In this document: positions 1 through 7,548 of the stretch, piece after piece
Layout: every line of letters starts with the position of its first letter
How positions within the stretch are numbered: position 1 is the stretch's first letter
Assembly: GCA_028565635.1 (NCBI GenBank)
Contig: JAOXYB010038506.1
Location: forward strand, 8,946-23,298
DNA length: 14,353 nucleotides
Source of the DNA: Phoronis ovalis
Lineage: Eukaryota > Phoronida > Phoronidae
Reading direction: 5' to 3'
Notes under the pieces: model-generated
What the model saw: only the letters and a program-made list of their open reading frames with translations
What the model was told of the DNA's origin: nothing
Databases searched by the model: none
Program-made: the position numbers and the translations under genes

Positions 1-92
1 TTATATGACCATTATGTTATATGACCATTATGTTATATGACCATTATGTTATATGACCATTATGTTATATGACCATTATGTTATATGACCAT
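1..92. repeat. 16-bp tandem repeat, nearly six perfect copies
   Basis: The 16-bp unit TTATATGACCATTATG is repeated head to tail five full times, followed by a partial sixth copy ending near 92. The copies are identical, so the array is young or recently homogenised. It begins at the window edge and may extend further left. It lies in the intron that follows the last visible TUBGCP4 exon. Confidence 0.97.
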
Positions 93-211
93 TTCCACAA
101 AATTTCAACTTTGTTGTTGGAAGCCATAAAAAGAGCACTGCTAATGCAACATTACTACAATGTTTGCATTTTTTGTTCCTTAAGCATACACGTTCTAGTT
201 AAATATATTAC

Positions 212-3200
212 CTGCTCTTTTTACTGTCGGTTTTTGATCACATTCAAACATTTGTACAGATTCACCAATGAACAGAATCCTGTCTGCCACTCTTGTGGGA
301 ATGTAAGACGGCAACATTTTTGAATTGAGGGCATACTGTTCATAACCTGACACAGTTGAATCTACAGGAACATTGGAGATTTGCTGCAAAAACATTAGTG
401 AAATGATATCCTAGTGTGTAGTATACTCTTTTTTACCAAGATATATCAATAATGTCAACATCTCTTCAAATCGATCCCGTGAACTTTATGTAACATTATG
501 AATAAATAGATAGTCAGAACTGAGTTGAAAGACATGCGTTGAAACATACAACAATTCAAGAATAATTTCGCCCAACTATTGTTAGCAATATGCAGAGCTG
601 CATTTGGACAATTTTCAAAATACTTATAACAGAAAATACTTATAACAGTTAAACTTCTAAGTTTTTAAAACTTTAGAAAAAATGTAGGATTATTAAAAGC
701 TAATCGTATAAATATCATATAAATATAATATAATAATTATGTATAAATAGTAATAATTTTTTGAATAATTTACAACAAATCTAATACATTTTGAAATGTC
801 ATTAGACTGTTTCTCCACAGTTTGTATTAATCAGTTTCTTCCATACCATCATTTGTTTCAACTGTCGTCCAGTCACTCCAGCCAGACCAAGTTCATCCTC
901 TTCCACGGTTTCTTGGTTGGTCAGAAGACGACCTTTGACACGGTGGATAAAAAATTCTCCATATTCATCCATTAGCAATCCATGCAGCAACCAAGCAGTA
1001 AGCTGCTTGTAAAGCAAACCATGGCAGTGGTGCAAAATTCTAAAATTATACAAAAAGGAATGTAACATTACCTTGCTCACATTTTCTAGTATGTGTGTAA
1101 AATTGTAAAATTCGATGATGTCTCAGAATCTGGCTGGGTTTAATTATCAGATAAACAGATTAAAGTCACCTGATTGATCGCAGCATACTTGGAAAAGCAT
1201 TCATTCATCAGTTTACATTATTGTGTTATCAAACTATTTTTGTCTCTAGCAGGATCAGGAACTAATTAGGCATATACGTGTTCATGAAACTTTGCACAGA
1301 AAAAAAAATCAGCATAGGAAATATTTTTTATACCAGAGATTGTCACCAATGATGAGATATCAGGGATAGAAATGAGAACATTTGACTGCTTTAGCACCTC
1401 CAAAATACCTTGCTTGACCCCAGGTGTACCATTAGCAGCCCCTTGTGTAATGTCTCTAGTATGTAACATCTAGTTCTGCAACGAGTACAAACATTGAAAG
1501 TTCAAAGTAGTTAAACTTTCAAATTTGTGTTCAGGCTACGAGATAACTAAAAAGTATATTTGTTTTAGTGTCTTACTTCAAAACAGCTTGCTTGACCCCA
1601 GGTATACCATTGGCAGCGTGCTTGTGCAGTATTTCTAGAATGTAACATCCATGAATGTTATGCGTCTTGATTTCATCAACAATATTGTAAATTCCGGGAA
1701 ATAACAAATGATACTGAAAAAAGACAAATAGTTTAACAGCACTGAACATATTTATATATAATACAGCAAACTTGCATAGAAGAGCTTTTTTAAAAGTGTT
1801 ATAATCTAATTTCTATAGAAATACACTATTTCCTTGTAATTAGTGGAAACACTGGTTGTGAATCCAAACTTTCTTAGTTTATCAGAATAAGTGGAGAAAT
1901 GTGTTACTGTTGATTTGCAAAATGCAGAACTTCAGTTCACCACTTTGGGCTCTCCAGAGAGCAAGCAAGTCGTATTTTTATTTGGTTTCATGTAAGCATG
2001 TGTGAAAAATTGTCAAAAATAGGTAAATGCAGAACTTGTCAGTACAAAAATACAGAGCGAATGAATAAAACAATCATAAAACATATTAAAGATGACTATA
2101 ACAGCAATAATATATTTTGTCAAAAACATGTATAATAAACATTGTGGTGATACTAGATAACTAACATTTAATCAAAATTGCATAACAAAAACATGTTTTG
2201 ACTATATTTTTACCATAGTCTGTAACAGAACGTGTTTTCTATAAGCCACAAAGAGTCGAAATTGTAAAAACTGATTAATAAAACGTAACTTAGTACAATT
2301 TCATACCTCCTCCAAAGCACACTGTACATGAGATGCCGGCAAATGTGGATCTGCTAAAATGTCTCTTTCAAGTTTCAATAAATCTTGTCGATAGGGATCC
2401 AATACTTTATCCAAACCAATGCAAAAGCTTCTTATGTACAAACCATGTAAGACTGTCTTGTCTTCTGTTAAATATAAAACAATCAAGTTTTATACATTTG
2501 GGTTATCCATACAATAGTTGCATATTTCAGGATATTAAACAATTCCTCTGCTTTTTGAACTAGAACAGTCCTTATACGGTAAGGCATTTTTAAAAATAAA
2601 AATCAGATTTGTTTCGTTAAAGCAGCATTGCTACACAGATTAAAATTATCCTGGGGGATTGTATCCTGGCTTTTGGAAAAAAAATATTATACTGGAAAAA
2701 AAATCTTACTATCGTCATTTAGCTATTCGCATAAAAAAAAGAAAGAAATGTAAGGTGTATTAGTAAGAGTAAAACAGTACCTTATGGTAAACCTGACATT
2801 TTCAACAACTCTACACTCACCTGTGTGTTTGTATAATGTTGTTGGAGCATGTCCATATTTTTTTATGAAATCTTCAAAGTTTTTAAAGTATGTTGCAAGT
2901 TTACATAAGCGATTTAACAAGGCAGCTTCAGTGGGATGGATAAATGGAAGATCGCATACAACCTAAAATAAAATAATTTTATACCTGACTGTGTCAGGAA
3001 TCGATAACAGAAGATCACAAACAAACTACAGTAAAACTTATGGATATGATATTACCTGTCAGAGATAAACAAAAGATAATATGTACCCAGGGGGTACTGT
3101 CATTCATTAGACAATTCCAGTTATAGTAGGCAGGGGCCAAGAAAGGGTGATGGTGGTTTCCCAAAATATATTTTCCAGAGGGTGCCAAGGTATTTTCCGG

Positions 3201-4409
3201 AGGTTGCAAAAAGGCAAATTAGAGAACTTTCCAAAAGGTACGCCACAAGATCTCCCAAGTTTCTTACGTTTTACCCAGGGGGTACCGTCATTCATTAGGC
3301 CATTCCAGTTATAGCAGGTAGGGGAGAAGAGGGTAAAAGTTAATATTTAAAATACAAGCCCCTCTGTATAATTAGTCGTTTATGTTATAGTATTATTATC
3401 ATACAGCGCCATCTCTCGATAAGTGAAACCGGAAGTACGTTCTCTTCACGTTTTGTAGCCATGCTAGATTTTGCTACCTCTTAAATATTACTTATATTTA
3501 TATGATAAGAAGAACTTATTTATTGTACATTATGAAACAGAAACTAATACAGTTTACAGAGGGGGAGAGGGTAGTCCTGGTTAATGATGTTCTAGCTCTT
3601 GATAATCTAACTTGTGAGCTGTGCGAACAGTCATGGAATCTTACCTAGCCAATTACAGTGAAAGTGCTCAAACTTGAAAATCTATGTAATTGAAATTCCT
3701 ACCAAATGGGTTCATATATCACCGTCCAGATACTCTGATTATCCAACTTCAACGTTCAACTCCCCCTACTCCTATGACCATTTGCAACTCCTGCGCTGGC
3801 ATCCAGAGGGGTGGGGATACTTGCCAAAAAAACTTGGTTGGTGTGTGAGGCCCAGGGTAAAACACGCTTACTGCATGGTAAAAACTGAATTCAGGAGTTT
3901 CAAATGGTGATGGGAGCAGTGGTAGTTGAGGTTGGATAATGAGAGAGTATCTGGACAGTGATGTATGAACTACTTCGGTAGGAATTACATAGATTTCGAA
4001 GTTTGTGCACTTTCACTGTAATTGGCTATGCACAGCTCACAAGTCAGATTATCAAGAGTGGGTGCAGAACGTCATGAACCAGGACTAGGGAGAGGGTAAA
4101 GGCAAAATACAAGATAAAAAAATTAAAATAAATATACCCTGCTGACAATAACAGCCCGTGGAGGTACTGATCATATTTATAGACGGGGGTATGCCAGGGT
4201 ATATGCTGGGTGGATATGCAGCCCAAACTCAAAATATCCACCCATTTTTAGGGATGTTGGTCTTAAAAATGGACCCATTCTGTCAGAATGCAGGGCCAAA
4301 GTTAACTAAAACGTGCCTTGAGCGAACTTACCTGTATGTCCTTGCTTTCGTTTTCAGTAAATATGCTTCCTGGATATCCACTCAAAGCTAACAACAGTTC
4401 ATGCAACAT
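212..4409 (-). CDS. TUBGCP4: Gamma-tubulin complex component 4 (GCP4), 5' part, six exons, runs off left edge
   Basis: GCP4 is a gamma-tubulin ring complex subunit that helps template microtubule nucleation at centrosomes. Coding exons on the minus strand are 4409-4332, 2962-2821, 2464-2307, 1713-1577, 1039-847 and 383-212. All introns are GT-AG and all phases agree, giving 293 codons plus one base, against about 667 residues in vertebrate GCP4. The protein opens with MLHELLLALSGYPGSIF, the family N-terminus. It continues with HPTEAALLNRLCKL (exon 2), LYIRSFCIGLDKVLDPYRQ (exon 3), HLLFPGIYNIVDEIKTHNIHG (split over exon 4; residues 128 on), HGLLYKQLTAWLLHGLL (exon 5) and LPSYIPTRVADRILFIGES (exon 6). 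All belong to the N-terminal GRIP1/Spc97-Spc98 region. The C-terminal gamma-tubulin-binding half is outside the window. The start codon at 4409 fits the family N-terminus and is head to head with the TIR gene. Confidence 0.94.
384..846 (-). other. TUBGCP4 intron 5
   Basis: This intron runs from donor GTATGG after exon 5 to acceptor TTTTTGCAG before exon 6. It is AT-rich and holds no gene. The 16-mer AAAATACTTATAACAG occurs twice back to back near 617-650. Nothing else of note was seen. Confidence 0.85.
1398..1470 (-). pseudogene. Decayed duplicate of TUBGCP4 exon 4 inside intron 4
   Basis: The minus strand here closely matches the last two-thirds of true exon 4 (1713-1577). Both share a GATGTTACAT start, an ACACAAG core, AATGGTA and the long block CCTGGGGTCAAGCAAG. 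Read in the exon frame it encodes CYILETLHK, then needs a one-base shift to read AANGTPGVKQ. One base is missing relative to exon 4, where the parent has CACGCT and the copy has GGGCT. The parent donor TTGAA|GTAAGA is replaced by TTGGAGGTGCT, and the first third of the exon is not recognisable. I read it as an exon-sized partial tandem duplication that lost coding ability. Use as an alternative exon would shift the frame. Confidence 0.75.
1714..2306 (-). other. TUBGCP4 intron 3
   Basis: This intron runs from donor GAG|GTATGA at 2306 to acceptor TTTTCAG before 1713. It is AT-rich and I see no coding potential, structured repeat or recognisable mobile element in it. Confidence 0.8.
2465..2820 (-). 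other. TUBGCP4 intron 2
   Basis: This intron runs from donor ACAG|GTGAGT to acceptor TTTAACAG. It is AT-rich with short A-runs (near 2680-2750). The short open frames here overlap exon 2 or exon 3 and are not separate genes. Confidence 0.8.
3085..3325. repeat. Direct repeat pair with GGGGGTAC ends in TUBGCP4 intron 1
   Basis: A block of about 45 bp starting TACCCAGGGGGTAC and running through TCATTCATTAG and ATTCCAGTTATAG occurs at about 3085-3131 and again at about 3273-3321. The copies differ at only a few positions and are about 190 bp apart in the same orientation. The sequence between them is non-coding. The CAGGGGGTAC core resembles the termini of the MITE at 10149-10571 and a solitary end near 11772, so these are probably terminal pieces of the same broad repeat family. 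Confidence 0.7.
3563..4096. mobile_element. Fold-back MITE with long terminal inverted repeats and 9-bp target duplication
   Basis: The element spans 3572-4087 (516 bp). Its left arm, about 3572-3793, reads TAGTCCTGGTT onward. The reverse complement of its right arm, about 3892-4087, starts with the same TAGTCCTGGTT and follows the left arm over about 200 bp, sharing TGTGAGCTGTGC, GCCAATTACAGTGAAAGTGC and GTCCAGATACTCT. The left arm carries an extra stretch of about 20 bp near 3625-3645. About 100 bp of unpaired sequence separates the arms. A perfect direct repeat GGGAGAGGG flanks the element at 3563-3571 and 4088-4096. Long inverted repeats with a 9-bp target duplication are typical of Mutator-like elements. 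No transposase is encoded, so this is non-autonomous. It sits in TUBGCP4 intron 1. Confidence 0.85.
4190..4290. repeat. Cluster of short hairpins in TUBGCP4 intron 1
   Basis: GGGTGGATAT (4208-4217) and ATATCCACCC (4234-4243) form a perfect 10-bp inverted repeat with a 16-nt loop. Immediately to the right, CCATTTTTA and TAAAAATGG form a second 9-bp inverted repeat about 14 nt apart. The two together look like part of an unidentified palindromic repeat element. No gene overlaps it. Confidence 0.6.
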
Positions 4410-4814
4410 ATTATCAACCTACTAATTTCTTGTGGCAAATTTGTTGCAAGTACATTCAAACGTTGAGATGTTTCCCGCTTGGTAGATCTCTTTAGTATCT
4501 GGAGGTATTTTCTACGTATCTTACGCAAGGACATGTGACCTTATGTTTTTCCCCCAAATGGTTCGGTCTAGTTATCATTGAAAAGGGATTTAATAGAAGG
4601 GGATAAAAATGTGAAGTGCACGTATATTATACAAGAAGCACCTTTCTATTATTGGAAGCTACTTTTTTTTATTGACACGTTCCCTGGAGTGACATTTGTG
4701 ACAAGTTTTAATGTCCGGTTTTGTCCCACCGCAGACTGAGTGATTATTTATTTAGTATTTATACCTCATAGTCATAATATACCCGGAACCCGGAAACAGA
4801 ATTTTACAAAAGAC
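4410..4814. promoter_or_regulatory. Probable bidirectional promoter between TUBGCP4 and the TIR gene
   Basis: Only 405 bp separate the TUBGCP4 start codon (4409, minus) from the TIR gene start codon (4815, plus), so both 5' UTRs and core promoters must fit here unless there are upstream non-coding exons. Two adjacent CCGGAA motifs at 4783-4788 and 4790-4795, just upstream of the TIR start, match the core recognised by ETS-type factors. I see no convincing TATA box in a fixed position. The promoter role is inferred from gene spacing. Confidence 0.5.
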
Positions 4815-7548
4815 ATGAGTAGTTGTTGTGCAAGGCGACCAAGGCGTAAGTTTTATTTATATATTCGCCGCTTGCTAAACCTTGCTTCGATTTCTAATAA
4901 AAAATAGTTTCGTTTTCGGAATAGTGAATTTTTGGTAAAGTGGTAGGCGGCATCAACTGCAGTGGCGGATTTACCGGCGTGCAAGGCGTAAGTTTTATTT
5001 ATATATTCGCCGCTTGCTTCGATTTTTTAAAAGACCATTACTGAAATGTCTACCGAAAAAAAAATTGCAATGTACATTTTAGTCATTACTATTAAAGTCT
5101 TGGCTGACGCTGCCACTCCTAGGACTTCAAGTACTTGGTGATTTAAACTAATAAGAAAATAGTTTCGTTTTCGGAATAGTGGCGGATTTACGGGCGGGCG
5201 TGGAACGGTGGAAGGTGCGCCCCCCTTCACAAGAATTAATTGTATATGTCCACAAAGATATTAACCTAGATTATGAGCGTATCATGGATAGATTTGCCAA
5301 TAAAAAGCCAAGAATGCTTATTGTTAATACTGTTGCCGACTGAATCATTATTATTTATCCAGAGTGTGTCCCGTGCATTCAGGTTGTTGCCTCATGGCTG
5401 TCCGTACTCGGTATATTATTACCAATTAATACCTGTATCTAGTTATGGTATAAGTTATCATCAGTTTGTACACACTACTCACCATTATTGTTACAATTAA
5501 GTGCTACTTGTATATAAAGATTAAAAGTTACATTTAATAGTTGTTCTTTAAAATAAAATAAACGTATGCTGAAAACAAAAATAGTTGTTAAATTAAATGT
5601 CTTTTCTCAAGAAGAACCAACAGCCAATTGGTGGACAACTATCGAAGTGGTTGATTTGGACTGTGATTTAAATAATTTCTTGCAGAAGAATTTCCGCAGT
5701 AAATGTACCAATTACATTACAGAAATGACAGAAAGATAGACAAAAAGCGAAACATGTTAATTTTATTGTCTATTATTAACCAGCACAATGACAATGTATG
5801 CCTCTATAGTAATGCTAAGCTAACGTGACAAAACCTCCATTTCAATACTGAGTAAAAAATGTAAATTCAAAATTATTATAGTGAAGGTTTAGGTAAAATC
5901 TATAAATAATTAAAAGCCGAATGTGCAGCCCTGCGTGTAGACTGACCTAAGTCCCTCTTGAATAAAATTTGTGATTTTTTTTCTTTAAATTAATTATTCT
6001 TAACAATAATAATTTATTTAAATGTATAAAAAGAGTGCAGAGTGTCATGGAAAAAGTCTTTGAATGCACCAGATTGCAGGAAAACGCACCAAATATTCAA
6101 AAATTTTCCGGGGGACCATGCCCCCCTAGTGTCGCTTTGCGCCCTGTGGGCGCTCGCCCTCAAATGCTTTTTTTCCACGCCCCCCCTTCAGGAAAATCCT
6201 GGATCCACCACTGAATTGCCTTTTTTTTTTCTATATTTATTAACATTTACAACTATTGAATTAATGATATGCAAAACATTACGCACTCAGGTGTTGACAC
6301 TGCAACAAAAATACTTTCCTTAAATAATTTTTATAAAATACTGTTTGTTATTCAATTTGATGCAGTAATCGCAGATAATGTTTAATTTATTTTAGCATAC
6401 AAGTGGGATGTATGTCTGTGTTATAATTCGGGGATAGAAGAGCATGTTACCAGAAAATTTATGCCAATATTAGAACGTGTTGGCTTGATGGTTAACTTCT
6501 ATGAACGTGATTCTACTCCTGGTGGAGTAGAGGCTGAAGAAAGGTAAATTTACTTGTGAATGTGATATGCTCTTCTTGGCAGAACAAAAAGTCTGGAGAG
6601 GTAAACATATAATCATGTTTATTTATTTATAATGCACATTACAACACTATATACACCATCACATTTATATTGTAGGCTATGTAATCTGTTATTAGTGATT
6701 TGTAGGTCTCTCAAGATCAAGCTGTTAGAATGTTAGAAAAAAATATTGACTCCAGTTTGTCTTCTGTTATTAGAAAAGAATGAAAGTTTTCAAAATGATT
6801 TTGTCATTGCATTTAAAAAAAAAATTTGCAAGCCATTTTGGGATCGAATCATACAGAAATAAAAAAATCAATGGTGATTTATAAATATTTAAGTCAGAAA
6901 AATAATTATGAAACTATGTTGATTGATACTAAAGCTTCAATTCACCCTTGAAAGTTGCTTTTGTGCACTGAACATGTTAACATGCTGTTGCATACATTAA
7001 TTAAGCATAATAAATTTTACAGGATTGAAGCAATCACCAAAAGCGAACATATCATTTTGCTTGCGGAGGAGAAAACTGAGGGTTGGACATTGTACCAAAT
7101 ATACTCCGCCCTCAGTCTAAGTCCTACTGATCCTCGGATTATAACAATTGTTGTTGGTAGTGGTTGTAAGGATGATCTTCGAGTTTTGAAACCATTTGTA
7201 TCCATTAATTTATTGAATCGCCTCAATCGAAAATACTTTTGGGAACGCCTGTTTAAATCATTAAAGATAGAAAATTGGAATTATGAAGTAAAAAATGACA
7301 AAAATTTCCAAGAGAAACTTCAAAAGGCACTGATGTTCCCGACTTTACCCGGTTCTATACCAAGATTTGTAAACAAAGATGAACACTGTGATGACAAAGA
7401 GCTTGAAAAGCATGATAATACTCATAGAGATATTGATGCAAATAGACACGGTTACGATTTGCAATCAGAAAATTTTGGAAAATTGTTATTGGGGCTTTAC
7501 ATAATAGTAATTCTTACTGTTGTCATACTAGCTATTTTTTGGTCGTAA
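4815..7548 (+). CDS. TIR-domain protein with C-terminal membrane anchor, complete, three exons
   Basis: Exons are 4815-4845, 6396-6543 and 7023-7548, with GT-AG introns, phases 1 and 2, and 234 residues. TIR box 1 is YKWDVCLCYNSG (12-23). The BB-loop/box 2 is NFYERDSTPGG (44-54), carrying the RDxxPG signature of Toll/IL-1 receptor adaptors. IEAITKSEHIILLAEE (61-76) fits strand C, TDPRIITIVVG fits strand D, and YFWERLFKSL (131-140) is box 3 with its FW pair. Residues 145-210 are polar and probably a linker. Residues 214-232 are a hydrophobic helix followed only by WS, a tail-anchor layout with the TIR facing the cytosol and no signal peptide. The residue four after W81 is Q85, where enzymatic TIRs have the NADase glutamate, so a signalling or scaffold role is more likely than NAD cleavage. 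Exon 1 (ten codons plus one base) is inferred from its donor and phase. No vertebrate orthologue is recognised. Confidence 0.85.
4831..5181 (+). repeat. Local duplication spanning the TIR exon 1 donor site
   Basis: The stretch GCAAGGCGTAAGTTTT continuing to CGCCGCTTGC occurs at about 4837-4881 and again at about 4981-5018. A following block, ATAGTTTCGTTTTCGGAATA, occurs near 4904-4925 and 5158-5179. The second copy has about 120 bp of extra sequence between the two blocks. GTGGCGGATTTAC also occurs twice, near 4961 and 5179. The duplicated part includes the GC|GTAAGT donor of TIR exon 1, so two near-identical donor sites sit about 140 bp apart. Confidence 0.8.
5176..5343 (+). pseudogene. Remnant of a hAT-like transposase C-terminus behind a transposon-like end
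   Basis: After an AGTGGCGGATTTACGG end-like sequence, the frame from 5230 to the TGA at 5341-5343 reads 37 codons, including VYVHKDINLDYERIMDRFA and ending NTVAD. The pattern HxDIxLDxExxxDxFA followed by basic residues resembles the C-terminal dimerisation region of hAT-family transposases (zf-MYM/TTF type). No other transposase part is present. The order, terminus directly followed by the C-terminal codons, implies an internally deleted or rearranged copy. The hAT assignment rests on motif memory and is tentative. Confidence 0.4.
5344..6104. other. Middle of TIR gene intron 1, no confirmed gene
   Basis: This stretch is AT-rich intron sequence between two transposon-like pieces. It holds one short unbroken plus-strand frame from ATG 5566 to TAG 5739 (57 codons). 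That frame reads LNVFSQEEPTANWWTTIEVV and then DLDCDLNNFLQKNF, which looks more protein-like than its surroundings. I do not recognise it. It has no splice context and is probably a transposon relic. Nothing else supportable was seen. Confidence 0.5.
6105..6216 (-). mobile_element. Terminal fragment of a hAT-like DNA transposon
   Basis: On the minus strand the fragment begins CAGTGGTGGATCCAGGATTT near 6215, followed by a G-run. It continues with a GC-rich stretch containing an inverted GAGCGCCCACAGGGCGC block, then another G-run near 6111-6127. Ends of the CAGTGGNGGATCC type followed by G-rich sequence are common on invertebrate hAT-like elements. The GC content contrasts sharply with the flanking AT-rich intron. 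No matching partner end with a clear 8-bp target duplication was found. Confidence 0.5.
6544..7022 (+). other. TIR gene intron 2
   Basis: This intron runs from donor AAG|GTAAAT to acceptor TTTTACAG. It is AT-rich and has no recognisable gene or repeat. A methionine at 6955 is open into exon 3 but would skip TIR box 1 and the BB loop, so it is not a credible start. Confidence 0.8.
7483..7539 (+). other. Predicted tail-anchor transmembrane segment of the TIR protein
   Basis: Codons 214-232 encode LLLGLYIIVILTVVILAIF, uncharged and long enough to cross a membrane once. K213 precedes it, and only two residues and the stop codon follow. Post-translational insertion into the ER, outer mitochondrial or another cytosol-facing membrane is the usual fate of such tails. 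Which membrane cannot be told from the sequence. Confidence 0.8.

Noticed and set aside
69-323. Plus-strand open frame at the left edge
   Set aside because: It crosses a tandem repeat and then runs antisense over TUBGCP4 exon 6; no protein-family likeness.
1266-1469. Minus-strand 67-codon frame as a separate gene
   Set aside because: Its recognisable part is the decayed exon 4 copy; the remainder is intron.
3015-3295. Minus-strand frames beginning MNDSTPW and MNDGTPW
   Set aside because: They are the two copies of a GGGGGTAC repeat read by chance; no splice context.
3400-3500. ACCGGAAGT motif (3428-3436) followed by a short ATG frame, as an alternative promoter
   Set aside because: A single ETS-type match inside a repeat-rich intron, with only a seven-codon frame after it, is not enough.
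3674-3910. Plus-strand 78-codon frame
   Set aside because: It lies wholly inside the fold-back MITE and reads through one arm and the spacer.
5046-5141. 31-codon frame with a hydrophobic stretch, as a small secreted peptide
   Set aside because: It sits in the extra segment of a duplicated repeat, has no downstream partner exon and is very short.
6042-6323. Plus-strand 93-codon frame
   Set aside because: It runs through the GC-rich transposon end and poly-pyrimidine runs; composition is that of a repeat.
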